A stretch of DNA of 64,000 nt from Gemmata palustris (GTDB lineage Bacteria; Planctomycetota; Planctomycetia; Gemmatales; Gemmataceae): positions 6,153,299 to 6,217,298 of the forward strand of contig NZ_JAGKQQ010000001.1 in assembly GCF_017939745.1 (NCBI RefSeq), written 5' to 3'. Of this stretch, positions 1 through 12,872 are shown in pieces (positions within the stretch are counted from its first letter, which is position 1; each line of letters starts with the position of its first letter). The notes below the pieces were generated by a model. That model was not told where the DNA came from and did no database searches. It worked only from the letters and a program-made list of their open reading frames with translations. Made by a program: the position numbers and the translations under genes.

Positions 1-3000
1 TCGAGGCGCTCCGGCGCTGGATGAGCTCGCTTCGCACTTTGGAGAAGTCCGGATCGCGGCGGTTCACGGCGTCCCATTCCGGAGTGGTCAGCGCGTCCGC
101 GTCACGGAAGCCCGCGTCGATCGCCTTACGCAGCGCGGCGACGGCTTTCTTCGCGTCGCTGATCTTGGCCGAGTCCGTTCCCCGCGTCGCGGCCGCGCAC
201 CCGGCGAACGTGTGGGCGACCGCGAACAGATCCTCGGGGGTCTTCGCGACGCGCTCCAGTTCATAGGCAACGTTGGCCGCTTCGGGCGGGTGGTCCGCAC
301 GAATTTCGAGCGAGGCGACCATCCGCAGCGCGGCGACCCGCGTGGCGTCGTACTTCTTGTCGGCCAAGTTCTTGGGGTTGCTCAGACCGACCTTCACGGC
401 TTCGAGGAACACCAGCTTTTCGTTCGCGAGTTCGACGACCGGCCCGAGTAGCGGATCGTCCTTCATCCGCTTCACCTCGTCCCGTGCTTGCTCGTACCAG
501 TCCTTCGCGGCAGACAGTTGCCGAACCTCGGTGTTGATGTCGCCGCACCGGATCAGTGCGAGAGCGAGTCGGCGCTGGCCCGCTTTGGTGCGCGAGTCCG
601 CGTTGTTCTTGAGCGCGACCCACAGCGCGATCGCGTGCCGCGCGGACGCAAGCGCCTGGGTGCTGTTACCGAGGGTCGCGTAGAACCCGGCGAGCCGCTC
701 CCACGCGCTGGCCTCTTCTTCCTTTGCCTGGACGTTCTCCTTGTCGAGTCGCGCGAGTTTCTGGAACCGGTCGAGCGAGTTCTGCCACACGATCAGGGCG
801 CCGGTGGGGTGCCCGTCGTTCGCGAGCACCTGGCCCCACTTGCCGTAAGCCAGGGCGATGTCGCGCTGGGCCTGTGCGCTGCCCTTGTTGGCAGCGGCCA
901 GGGCCACGAGCATCTTCGTGGCGCGGCTCGCGAGCTGGTTGGCCGGCGCGGGCTTCCCCTCGGCGCAGTGCGCGTCCGCCTGCTTGTACAGCCCCACCGC
1001 GAGATCGCGCTTTAAACTCGCCGATTCACCGTCCTTGGCCTCCGCCTTCGCGAAAATCTCCACACACGCTTGAAACGCGCTCACGGCCCCTTTCGGGTCT
1101 TTGAGGGCGAGTTTACAGTCGCCGATGTGCTGCCACCCGTGCGCGCGTTCGAGCTTGGCCGCCGCGCTCTCTTGATCGAGTTCTTGAAGCGCCGTCAGCA
1201 GCGCGAACGACGCCTCGTACTCCACAAGGGCGTCTTTCGCGTAACCCCCGGCGAGGAGCGCGTCGCCGTAGCACCGCCGGGCGAGCGCGAGGTCGCGCTG
1301 GGCCTTCGCCGATTTGGGGTCGATCGTTTCGAGGGCCTGGCACCCCTCCTTGCTCTTTTTGCCGTTATCGAGCGCGCGCACGATGTCGCCGGTGCGGATC
1401 TGAACCAGCCCGAGTCGGCCGTACAGGAGCGCGCGATCGGCGCCCGCGCCCGCGTTCTGAGGGTCGACCACCATCAATTCATCGAGCACCCGAATCCCGT
1501 CCTCGTAATCCCTGGCGGCCGCACCCATTAGCGCGCGATCGAAGTGGACCTCGCCCAATCGAGCGTGCGCGTCCGCGCGTTCGCGCTGAACGTCGGCCCG
1601 ATCGCGCGGGAACTTCGGGGCCAGTTCGGTTCGCAGTTTCAAGCACTTCCCGGCGCTCTCGCTCGCGCCGTTCGTGTCCCCCGTGCGGAGTTGCAGGCCC
1701 GCGAGTGCGTCGAGGCTGTCCGCAAAGTCGCGCGTGCGGTCGAGGTTACCGAGCGCGTCTTCGGAAAGCTTCTGGCGCGCGGCCAGGGCGAGCTTGCAGT
1801 CGTCAACGGCTTTGCCGGTTTCGCCGCGCTCCATGCGAATCAGGGACCGCCGCGCCCGCGCCGCGGCGAGGTCTTGCTGCGCGACCACATCGGTCTTGTC
1901 CGCGGCGAGGGCCTCGAAAATTGTGACGGCTTCGTTGATCGCGGTGAGCGCGGACGTCGTGTCGCCCGCTTGAACGTGGATGCCCGCGAGCTTGTCGAGC
2001 GCCCGGGCCAGGTCGCGGTCCGCGCCGCGGAGATCGGCCGCACGCTCTTCGGGGGTCCGCGCGTCGCCATCCGCGGCCAGTCTCTTGACGTCCCGGGCCA
2101 CCTTGACCGCTTCGAGGAACTGCTCGCGCGCCCGCGTCGTTTCGCCGACGAGTTGGTACACCTCGCCCATTTGCCGGTGTGCCGAAACCAGCGTCCGGTC
2201 GGCCCCGATGTCGCCCTCGACCTTGCCCTCGATGAGCTTCTTGAGGCCGTCGGTGGCGTTCAGCAGCAGCGTTTTCCGAATCGCCTGCATCCCGGCGCGG
2301 TCGGCGAGCTTCTTGTCGAGGTCGTGGACGAGCGTGTTGTACGCTTCGACCGCCTTCTCGTAGCGCGAGCGCGCCACGTCGCGTGCGAGTCCGACCCGGA
2401 CCTTCTCGGCCTCCGTCCGCTCCTTCTCCTTCGTCACTTGCACGAGCGCCTTGGCCGTTTCCTTCTCCTGTGCGGCCACCTTGTCGCGTTCCGCGGCCGT
2501 TTCCTTTTCCTTCTCGGTCACGAGGTCGAGGGCCGTCTGCGTGCTCTTTCGGCCCTCGTTAATGGCCCACGCGATGCCCCCGGCCGCGAGCACGCCCGCC
2601 AGGAGCAGCGACGCGCCGGTCGCGATCCGGGCCGGGTGCCGGCGCGCCCAGCGCGCGAGGCGGGCTGTCAGTGGATCGCGGTACGCGCTCACCGGCTCGT
2701 CGGAGAGCCACCGCTCCACATCGGTCGCCAGGTCCAGCGCGGTCGCGTAGCGGTCGTTTTGGTTCAGCGCCATCGCCTTGCGGCAAATCGCGTCGAGCGG
2801 CTTCGGGCAATCGGCGTTCACCGCGGCCGGCGGCTCGAACGCGCCGCGCCGCACCTGATTGAGCGTCTCCACCGCGCTCTTCCCGACGAACGGGGCGCGG
2901 CCGGTGAGGATGGCGAACAGCGTGGCACCGAGCGAGTACACGTCGGCCCGCGGACCGACTTTGTCGATCTCCCCGGCCGCCTGCTCGGGCGGCATGTACG

Positions 3001-4150
3001 ACGGCGTGCCGACCGCGGTCCCGGCCATCGTCATGTGCGACGGCAGATCGGTCGCCTCCGGATCGTGGCGGAACCCGGCTTCGGCCGTGGCCCGCATGAT
3101 GCGGTCGAAGTCGGGGCCGTCCGACAACGATTTCGCGAGCCCCCAGTCCACGACGAGTACTTCGCCGAACTTGCCGACCATCACGTTCGCCGGCTTGATG
3201 TCGCGGTGAATGATGCCCTTGTCGTGTGCGTAGGCAATAGCCTTACACACGTAGACGAAGCGCGACAGCAGGTTCCGGAACGCGACCGTGCGCGGGGTCT
3301 CTTTTTCGCCCGAAGCGGGCACCGGGTCCGCGCCGGGTTCGGTCGGCTTCGGTTCGGCCTTTTCGACTTTCTCGGTCTTTTCGGCCCCCAGCGCCCGGCC
3401 CGCGGCCGTCGGACCGTGGTAACGATCGATTTCGTCTTTGAGCGTTTCGCCGCGAATGAACCGCATCGCGTAGACGGGCCGGCCGCGCGCGTCGTTCACG
3501 AGACCGAAGACGGGCACCACGCCGGGGTGGTCGAGCCGGGCCGTGAGTTCGGCTTCCGTCAGGAAGCGCCGACGACTGCCGGGATCGTCCGCGTACCGCG
3601 ACTTGATGCGCTTGACCGCGACCTCGCGGTTCAGTTCGGTGTCGCGCGCAGTGAACACTTCGCCCAACCCGCCGCTCGCGTGCAGCCCCTTGAGCGCGAA
3701 CCGGCCGACCATCGTGCCGCTGGTTTGCGGCGCGGAAACCGACACGCCCGGCCCGGCGGACACGGAAATAGGGGAGGTGTCGTGCGACAGGTCGCCGGAG
3801 ATGCCGCCCGACATCGCGCCCGAGGCGGCGGTGCGGCCCGCGGGCGACGGCAGGGTCGCGCCGGGCTCGGCGACGTTAGAACCGACAACCGTTCCAGCGT
3901 CCGGGGCCGAGTGCGCGGCCGAGATCCGGGTCACATCGGCGGCGTCGTTCGTCTCCCCCTGCGCGGCCGGAGCCGTGGCGGAAACCAGTGTGGCACCGTC
4001 GTCGACCGCTACGGGGTAAGCGAGTGTCGCGTCCGGGGCGACCGGTGGCGGGGTGATGGCCGCCACCGGTGCTCCGGCGGAACCAATTTCCGGCGCGGCG
4101 CCCGGCAACAGTGTTGGCTCGACCTCGTCCGGGTCGCTTGGCGAAGCCAT
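1..4150 (-). CDS. Serine/threonine protein kinase with C-terminal TPR region (partial, C-terminus off window)
   Basis: The minus-strand frame from the ATG at 4150 stays open to the left edge, about 1383 codons. GGAGG lies 10 nt upstream of the ATG. Residues 1-145 are a Pro/Ala/Thr-rich linker. The Hanks-type kinase domain spans about 147-490: a glycine loop (HASGGLGEVF), the lysine in VAVKRI, HRDIKPANV near 313, VVDWGLAKS near 333 (DWG instead of DFG, common in planctomycete kinases), and PPEQAAG as the APE segment. A Lys/Glu/Pro-rich insert sits between lobes before the catalytic loop. A single transmembrane segment (about 503-527) is followed by a Glu/Lys-rich coiled coil and then helical repeats rich in Ala/Leu/Asp, read as TPRs. 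The likely role is a membrane-anchored signalling kinase with an outward TPR sensor or scaffold. Substrate unknown. Confidence 0.9.
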   Translation of the reverse strand, partial: MASPSDPDEVEPTLLPGAAPEIGSAGAPVAAITPPPVAPDATLAYPVAVDDGATLVSATAPAAQGETNDAADVTRISAAHSAPDAGTVVGSNVAEPGATLPSPAGRTAASGAMSGGISGDLSHDTSPISVSAGPGVSVSAPQTSGTMVGRFALKGLHASGGLGEVFTARDTELNREVAVKRIKSRYADDPGSRRRFLTEAELTARLDHPGVVPVFGLVNDARGRPVYAMRFIRGETLKDEIDRYHGPTAAGRALGAEKTEKVEKAEPKPTEPGADPVPASGEKETPRTVAFRNLLSRFVYVCKAIAYAHDKGIIHRDIKPANVMVGKFGEVLVVDWGLAKSLSDGPDFDRIMRATAEAGFRHDPEATDLPSHMTMAGTAVGTPSYMPPEQAAGEIDKVGPRADVYSLGATLFAILTGRAPFVGKSAVETLNQVRRGAFEPPAAVNADCPKPLDAICRKAMALNQNDRYATALDLATDVERWLSDEPVSAYRDPLTARLARWARRHPARIATGASLLLAGVLAAGGIAWAINEGRKSTQTALDLVTEKEKETAAERDKVAAQEKETAKALVQVTKEKERTEAEKVRVGLARDVARSRYEKAVEAYNTLVHDLDKKLADRAGMQAIRKTLLLNATDGLKKLIEGKVEGDIGADRTLVSAHRQMGEVYQLVGETTRAREQFLEAVKVARDVKRLAADGDARTPEERAADLRGADRDLARALDKLAGIHVQAGDTTSALTAINEAVTIFEALAADKTDVVAQQDLAAARARRSLIRMERGETGKAVDDCKLALAARQKLSEDALGNLDRTRDFADSLDALAGLQLRTGDTNGASESAGKCLKLRTELAPKFPRDRADVQRERADAHARLGEVHFDRALMGAAARDYEDGIRVLDELMVVDPQNAGAGADRALLYGRLGLVQIRTGDIVRALDNGKKSKEGCQALETIDPKSAKAQRDLALARRCYGDALLAGGYAKDALVEYEASFALLTALQELDQESAAAKLERAHGWQHIGDCKLALKDPKGAVSAFQACVEIFAKAEAKDGESASLKRDLAVGLYKQADAHCAEGKPAPANQLASRATKMLVALAAANKGSAQAQRDIALAYGKWGQVLANDGHPTGALIVWQNSLDRFQKLARLDKENVQAKEEEASAWERLAGFYATLGNSTQALASARHAIALWVALKNNADSRTKAGQRRLALALIRCGDINTEVRQLSAAKDWYEQARDEVKRMKDDPLLGPVVELANEKLVFLEAVKVGLSNPKNLADKKYDATRVAALRMVASLEIRADHPPEAANVAYELERVAKTPEDLFAVAHTFAGCAAATRGTDSAKISDAKKAVAALRKAIDAGFRDADALTTPEWDAVNRRDPDFSKVRSELIQRRSAS

Positions 4151-4827
4151 GATCGACGGTCCTCCGGGTGGAGGTGATTACGGGAACTGTTAGCGTAACC
4201 TTTCGCGTGCCGATCGGGAACGGCAACGGGATAGAAAGAGTGGGGAAATGGGAAGTCTGGATGGGCGCGGCAGGACGCGATCAGCGGACGCGGTCGACCC
4301 CCGTTTATCTCTGTTGGGATCGTGCATTTGGGCCACTTCACGCACAAAACAAGCCACATACAAAAAACGCGCCGTTACCGCGTAACTGACATCGCGTATA
4401 CCAAAAATAGATGTGAAAATAACCGACAGCGTAATCAACATGCGAGCGGCTGCGTTGAAATCTTGGTGCGACGGCGCGGCGTGCGCCCACCGGTAGTGGC
4501 CAAAAGCGCCGGAAAACTCGCGCCGCGCCGTTCGCGAGGTCTCAATAAAACGCCCGCTAACGAGAGCAAAGGGCCAATTTAAGACGACGGTGCGCCGGGC
4601 GTAGCCTCCAACGGCCCAAATGTTAGCAATTGTTAGCCGTCGGCGCTGAAATGCTGAAAAACCAAGGATTCCCCGCACTACAAAACGTCAGCAGCACGGG
4701 CAAAGCGAGCAGCAAATGTTAGTGCGGGTTAGCCAAAAGCGCTAACCCGCCCGGAACAATAATAATTAGACAAGATCGAATTTACAAACGCATTTACATT
4801 TAAAAACTGCTAACGATCGCTCCCGAC
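4151..4827. other. Intergenic region between the kinase and rho
   Basis: This 677-bp spacer is visibly richer in A/T than its surroundings, especially 4330-4450 and 4740-4815. It lies upstream of the kinase gene and downstream of rho. Only short overlapping frames occur here; none has a ribosome-binding site or recognisable protein. I see no RNA gene. It probably contains the kinase promoter and the rho 3' end. Confidence 0.5.
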
Positions 4828-5985
4828 TCAGCGCCCCATTTTGCCCATGAGCGCGAGGAACTCGGCGTTGGATTTGGTCTTCGCCAGCCGCGCGACCAAG
4901 CCCTCCATCGCCTCGACCGGCTTCTGCTGCATGAGGCTCCGGCGCAGGAGCGTGATCTGCTCCAACGTTTCCGCCGGCAGGAGCCGCTCTTCCTTCCGCG
5001 TCCCGGACGCGCCGAGGTCGATCGCGGGGTACACGCGGCGCTCGGCCAGCGCCCGGTTCAGCACCAGTTCCATGTTCCCGGTGCCCTTGAACTCCTGAAA
5101 GATCACCTCGTCCATGCGGCTACCGGTTTCGATGAGCGCGGTGCCCAAGATGGTGAGGGTGCCGCCCTCCTCGAACGCGCGGGCCGCGCCGAACAGGCGC
5201 TTCGGCACGTCGAGCGCCTTGCTGTCCACGCCGCCGCTCATCGTGCGCCCGCTGCCGGACGTTTTGTTGTACGCGCGGGCGAGGCGCGTCAGGCTGTCGA
5301 GCAGCACGACGGAGTCCTTGCCCTGCTCGGTCAGGCGCTTGGCGCGCTCCACCACGAGTTCCGCGAGCCGGGTGTGGTTCGCGGTGTTCTGGTCGGAACT
5401 GGACGCGATCACCTCGACCGGCGGCGGGGTCGTGGAGCCGGCCTCGGCCGCCTTGCGCACGATGTTCCGCTTGATATCCGTGACCTCTTCGGGCCGTTCG
5501 TCCACGAGCAAGATCATGAGGTGAACGTTCGGGTGGTTGGTGATGACGGCCTGCGCGATGTGTGTGAGCAGGACCGTCTTACCCGAGCGCGGCGGGGCCA
5601 CGATCAGCCCGCGCTGGCCCATCCCGATGGGCGTGAACATGTCCATCACGCGCGTGGTGAGCGGCTCGGGGCCGGTTTCGAGCCGCAGCCACTTCGTGGG
5701 GTCGACCGGCGTGAGTTCGTCCCAGGCGCGGCGGCGGAATAACTTCGGGTCCGCCCCCTCGATCTCGGTGACGGACGCGAGCCGCGGACCCGAGCCGCGG
5801 CGCGGCGGCTCAAGCGCGCCGCCGAGCATCACGCCCTCCGCGAGATTCAGCTTGTGAATGAGCGGCCCGGGAACATAGGCGTCGTTCGGCGTGGGGGCAT
5901 AGTTCCTGGCGGGGTTACGAAGGAACCCGTGCCCCCGTGGGTGCATCTCCAGCACGCCCAGCGCGCTGTTGCGAGGATCAGACAT
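4828..5985 (-). CDS. rho: Transcription termination factor Rho
   Basis: 385 residues. Rho is a hexameric RNA-dependent ATPase that terminates transcription. An OB/cold-shock RNA-binding segment begins almost at the N-terminus (GVLEMHPRGHGFLRN). The RecA-type ATPase domain has Walker A GLIVAPPRSGKT (Lys about 136), Walker B SVVLLDSLTRLARAYN, the Q-loop region GRTMSGGVDSKALD and the R-loop segment with GTGNMEL. E. coli Rho is about 419 residues, and the difference is at the N-terminus: the helical Rho-N bundle seems absent or nearly so. It is monocistronic on the minus strand, flanked by long spacers. Confidence 0.97.
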   Translation of the reverse strand: MSDPRNSALGVLEMHPRGHGFLRNPARNYAPTPNDAYVPGPLIHKLNLAEGVMLGGALEPPRRGSGPRLASVTEIEGADPKLFRRRAWDELTPVDPTKWLRLETGPEPLTTRVMDMFTPIGMGQRGLIVAPPRSGKTVLLTHIAQAVITNHPNVHLMILLVDERPEEVTDIKRNIVRKAAEAGSTTPPPVEVIASSSDQNTANHTRLAELVVERAKRLTEQGKDSVVLLDSLTRLARAYNKTSGSGRTMSGGVDSKALDVPKRLFGAARAFEEGGTLTILGTALIETGSRMDEVIFQEFKGTGNMELVLNRALAERRVYPAIDLGASGTRKEERLLPAETLEQITLLRRSLMQQKPVEAMEGLVARLAKTKSNAEFLALMGKMGR

Positions 5986-6573
5986 GCGGGAACTCTACTC
6001 TCGTACAGGAACCTGGCGCCCGGTGCGAAAACCGAGTGCAGCGGAAACAGAAAGCCAAGAGGAAAAACGGCAGTCATCGACCGCGGGACGGGTGCGAGCG
6101 TTTTCTCGGCAAGTGGGAGAGATTCTAACCCCCATTGTGGACAAACGCGAGAGAGAAACAACGGGAGTTTGCAGATAGCGACTCGCACCAACGGGCCGGG
6201 GCTGTTAGAGTCACGGCCCCGGGGTACTCGGGCAAACAAAATAGGGTCACCGAACGTCACGCGCTCCGACTCCCGGGCGCAGCGCTTCCAGGTGCGGACC
6301 TCCGGGCGGTTCCGCACCCGCGCCCCCGAGGGACCACCCCACACTACGTAAGGTGATGATTCCATTCTTCATCGGTGAATACTCGGAGATGTTCTTACAA
6401 TAACGTGGCCATGAGCGCGTCGCCACGTATCTTTGACACCCTCAGATCCGACGCGCGTAAGAACGCACTCGAAGACTCGACGAGTAGCCCTTACATTCGC
6501 GATCGCCCTCTGTTTCGACCAGGTCTTTAGTTCTCGGCCCAATCACATTCTCGAACTGGGATTCCGGAGCACT
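5986..6573. other. Intergenic region between rho and the serine hydrolase (divergent)
   Basis: This 588-bp spacer separates two divergent genes, so it should hold both promoters. An 8-bp stem (GGTGCGGA with TCCGCACC) occurs near 6291-6318. No gene with a credible start or product was seen. Open frames across this stretch are typical spurious high-GC frames. Confidence 0.45.
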
Positions 6574-7896
6574 ATGCCTCATTTCTCGCGCCGTTCGCTT
6601 CTCGCTTCTGCCGCAATTCTCGCAACAGGAGGCATCACCCGCGCCCACGCCTGGACCCCCGATGTCCCCATGACGGGAACAGCAAACGAGAACCTCGCAC
6701 CGTTCGATACGCTGTTCACCGACTTCATTACCGACCACAAGATTCCCGGCGCCGCGGTCGCGATCACGCGCGCCGGGAAGCTCGTTTACGCGCGCGGGTT
6801 CGGCTACGCCAAAGTCGCGAAGAAGGTGGACGTTCAGCCGGATGCGCCCTTTCGTATTGCGAGCGTCTCCAAGCCGATCACCGGCGCCGCGGTCGTGGCC
6901 CTCGCCGAACGGGGCAAGGTGAAGCTCGACGACCCGGTTCTCAAGTACGTGAAACTCGATCCCTTTCTGACCGGTGGGGCGAAGGTCGACGAGCAGTGGG
7001 CGAAAATCACCGTTCGCCAGTGCCTTCAGCACACCGGCGGCTGGGACCGCGACAAGAAGGGCGGGTTCGACCCGATCGCGGTCCCGTGCCGGATCGCCCG
7101 CGAGATGAAACTCGCGAGCGACGCGCCGACCCCGTGCGACGTCGTGCGGTACATGATGGGCCGCCCACTCGATTTCGCCCCGGGCTCGAAAATGGCGTAC
7201 TCGAACCTCGGGTACCTCGTCCTCGGGCGCGTGATCGAATCGGTCACGGGCCAGAAGTACGAGCCGTGGGTCCGGAAGAACGTGCTCGCGCCGGCGGGCG
7301 CCGGGGGCATGTCGTTGGGGCGCGGGGTGCCGGAAAAGCGCGCGAAGGGCGAAGTCTGTTACTACGACTCGAAGAAGCGCACCGGGCGCTGCCTGTACGC
7401 GCCGCGGGCCGGGGACCAGGTGCCGCGCCCGGACGGGGCGGACAACATCGAGGGCTTCGAGGCGCACGGCGGCTGGGTCGGGTCGGCCATCGATCTGGTG
7501 CGGTTCGCGTCCGCGTTCGATTACGACAAAAAATCCCCGCTGCTCTCCGCGACCGGGATCACCGAAATGTGGGCGCGGCCCGATGGCGAGGCCGGATTCG
7601 ACCCCGAGAAGCACCCCAGGGTTACGTATTACGGTTGTGGGTGGAGCGTGCGCCCCGTCGGGAAAGCGGGAAAGGCGAACACGTGGCACGACGGTTCGAT
7701 CCCCGGTACGGGCGCGCTTCTGGTGCGCCGGTGGGACGGGCTGAACTGGGCGGTACTGTTCAACACCGATGCGACAGCCGGCGGTCACCACCCGTCCGCA
7801 CTCATCGACGAAGCGATGCACGCCACCGCCGGAACCATTAAACAGTGGCCCGCGGGTGACTTGTTCGAGAAATTCCCCGCACAGGAAGTGAAGTAA
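6574..7896 (+). CDS. Exported beta-lactamase-family serine hydrolase
   Basis: 440 residues from ATG 6574, with GGAG 5-8 nt upstream. The frame is open further upstream, but this start gives a clean export signal: an N-terminal SRRSLL twin-arginine-like motif, a hydrophobic core and an Ala-x-Ala-like cleavage region near AHA. The domain is the class C beta-lactamase/D-Ala-D-Ala carboxypeptidase fold: SVSK (catalytic Ser and Lys), YSN as the Tyr-x-Asn motif and WHDGS as the KTG-equivalent HxG. Family members act as esterases, peptidases or beta-lactamases; the substrate cannot be told from sequence. Monocistronic. Confidence 0.88.
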   Translation: MPHFSRRSLLASAAILATGGITRAHAWTPDVPMTGTANENLAPFDTLFTDFITDHKIPGAAVAITRAGKLVYARGFGYAKVAKKVDVQPDAPFRIASVSKPITGAAVVALAERGKVKLDDPVLKYVKLDPFLTGGAKVDEQWAKITVRQCLQHTGGWDRDKKGGFDPIAVPCRIAREMKLASDAPTPCDVVRYMMGRPLDFAPGSKMAYSNLGYLVLGRVIESVTGQKYEPWVRKNVLAPAGAGGMSLGRGVPEKRAKGEVCYYDSKKRTGRCLYAPRAGDQVPRPDGADNIEGFEAHGGWVGSAIDLVRFASAFDYDKKSPLLSATGITEMWARPDGEAGFDPEKHPRVTYYGCGWSVRPVGKAGKANTWHDGSIPGTGALLVRRWDGLNWAVLFNTDATAGGHHPSALIDEAMHATAGTIKQWPAGDLFEKFPAQEVK

Positions 7897-8158
7897 GTTC
7901 ATCCGCGGCAACAAGATTCACACCATTCGCACGAGCAAAAACAACTCGGCTGTCGCTCGTGTGCTCTATCTGGTAACCTTGAATCAACTAAAACCGGGAT
8001 TTTTTCCCGACCAACAGAGGCATTCGAGACAAGTAGTTGGTAGTTGACCGTGGCGCGAAATTGTGCGGTGCGAACAAATGGCACTGCACAACCAACGAAC
8101 AAGAGAGCATTAACTGGCGCTGCGAACGCCCCCGTAACCTCCAGCCCGAGGGCCGGAC

Positions 8159-8650
8159 ATGAAGCCTCTCCAATTTCTCACACGACACCCGATCGCCGTT
8201 CTCGGCGTTCTCGGCACGGCGTTCGTGGTCTGGATCGGTCAGGATGTATTTCGTGGGTTTGGACTGACCAGCCCACCCCAACTGTCGGACGACGTCGTTG
8301 TTCTTGATATTAGGCAGATTCCCCCCAATTTTGAACGACCAAAGTTCACACCGCAAGGAACAGCCCAAACCTTGCCGAAGCTCAAGCCGGGAATGACGCG
8401 CACGGAAGTCGAAGGGCTCGTCGGCGCGCCCGTACCCAGCGACATCCACCCCGCGACGATCACGGGAGGAAAGGTTACGTACCACACGGCTTACGAGGCC
8501 GATCTCGAACCGCCGGCCACCGTGCGCCCGATCCGTCACACGAAGGTGATCGGCCCCGCACCGGCTCGCACGCTGGTCACGTTGGAATTCGACGCCACAC
8601 AGCCCGGGCACCCGTTGGTCGAAGTTCACTACCCCGACCCGCTTTTCTGA
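8159..8650 (+). CDS. Membrane-anchored small protein with a BamE/SmpA-like motif
   Basis: 163 residues. One N-terminal transmembrane or uncleaved signal segment (about residues 10-27) is followed by a proline-rich linker. A later segment, LKPGMTRTEVEGLVGAP (about 75-91), matches the 'GMT-x-x-x-V-x-x-x-x-G-x-P' signature of BamE/OmlA-like domains. A beta-rich tail ends in EVHYPDPLF. In proteobacteria such domains are outer-membrane assembly lipoproteins; here there is no lipobox, so the role is only inferred to be in the envelope. An intrinsic terminator follows. Confidence 0.6.
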   Translation: MKPLQFLTRHPIAVLGVLGTAFVVWIGQDVFRGFGLTSPPQLSDDVVVLDIRQIPPNFERPKFTPQGTAQTLPKLKPGMTRTEVEGLVGAPVPSDIHPATITGGKVTYHTAYEADLEPPATVRPIRHTKVIGPAPARTLVTLEFDATQPGHPLVEVHYPDPLF

Positions 8651-8678
8651 TCGTCACTTCACGAAGCCCACGAAAACT

Positions 8679-8705
8679 GCCGCCGGCGATTTCCGGCGGC
8701 TTTCT
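8679..8705 (+). terminator. Rho-independent terminator
   Basis: A perfect 8-bp stem, GCCGCCGG (8679-8686) with CCGGCGGC (8693-8700), has a 6-nt loop and is followed by TTTCT. It lies 29 nt after the stop of the BamE-like gene and separates it from secA. Confidence 0.75.
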
Positions 8706-8773
8706 CGTCCCGTTAGGGTTAGTTCCGCCCGCGCCAACTGTGCCGGTTCTACCGACCGCGCGAGCGGTCCGTA

Positions 8774-8802
8774 TTGACCCACTTTTCCACGCTCCTTAGA
8801 TT
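8774..8802 (+). promoter_or_regulatory. Candidate sigma-70-type promoter for secA
   Basis: TTGACC (8774-8779, 5/6 match to the -35 consensus) and TAGATT (8797-8802, 4/6 match to the -10) are separated by 17 nt, about 75 nt upstream of the secA ATG. This is a sequence match only. Confidence 0.4.
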
Positions 8803-8877
8803 GGGACTCTGGTGGGGTCCGCGCGCACGAAGCGCCGCGAGCCACGGCGCGTAGACGTTCACGCAGGGAGTCAGACA

Positions 8878-12780
<3,903 letters not shown>

Positions 12781-12815
12781 GGCGCGAGTTTTAGCTGCGC
12801 AACGTGAAGCTCGAA

Positions 12816-12847
12816 AACAGCGGCCGGGTTCCACCCCGGCCGCTGTT
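12816..12847 (+). terminator. Strong hairpin after secA
   Basis: A perfect 13-bp stem, AACAGCGGCCGGG (12816-12828) with CCCGGCCGCTGTT (12835-12847), encloses a 6-nt loop. It lacks a clear U-tract, so it could be a Rho-assisted terminator, an mRNA-stabilising hairpin or a leader of waaA, whose start lies 25 nt further on. Confidence 0.6.
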
Positions 12848-12872
12848 GCACCTCGCCGGGAACGGATTCCCA

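Noticed and set aside
1544..4177. Plus-strand open frame of 877 codons opposite the kinase
   Set aside because: It mirrors the minus-strand kinase, which has recognisable motifs. The plus-strand translation is Arg/Gly/Val-rich without any domain, as expected from antisense of a high-GC gene.
4190..4678. 162-codon frame in the spacer between kinase and rho
   Set aside because: No ribosome-binding site, no recognisable product; the region is A/T-rich and probably regulatory.
6442..7914. Minus-strand open frame opposite the serine hydrolase
   Set aside because: No motif or signal; the plus-strand gene has a signal peptide, a ribosome-binding site and all catalytic motifs.
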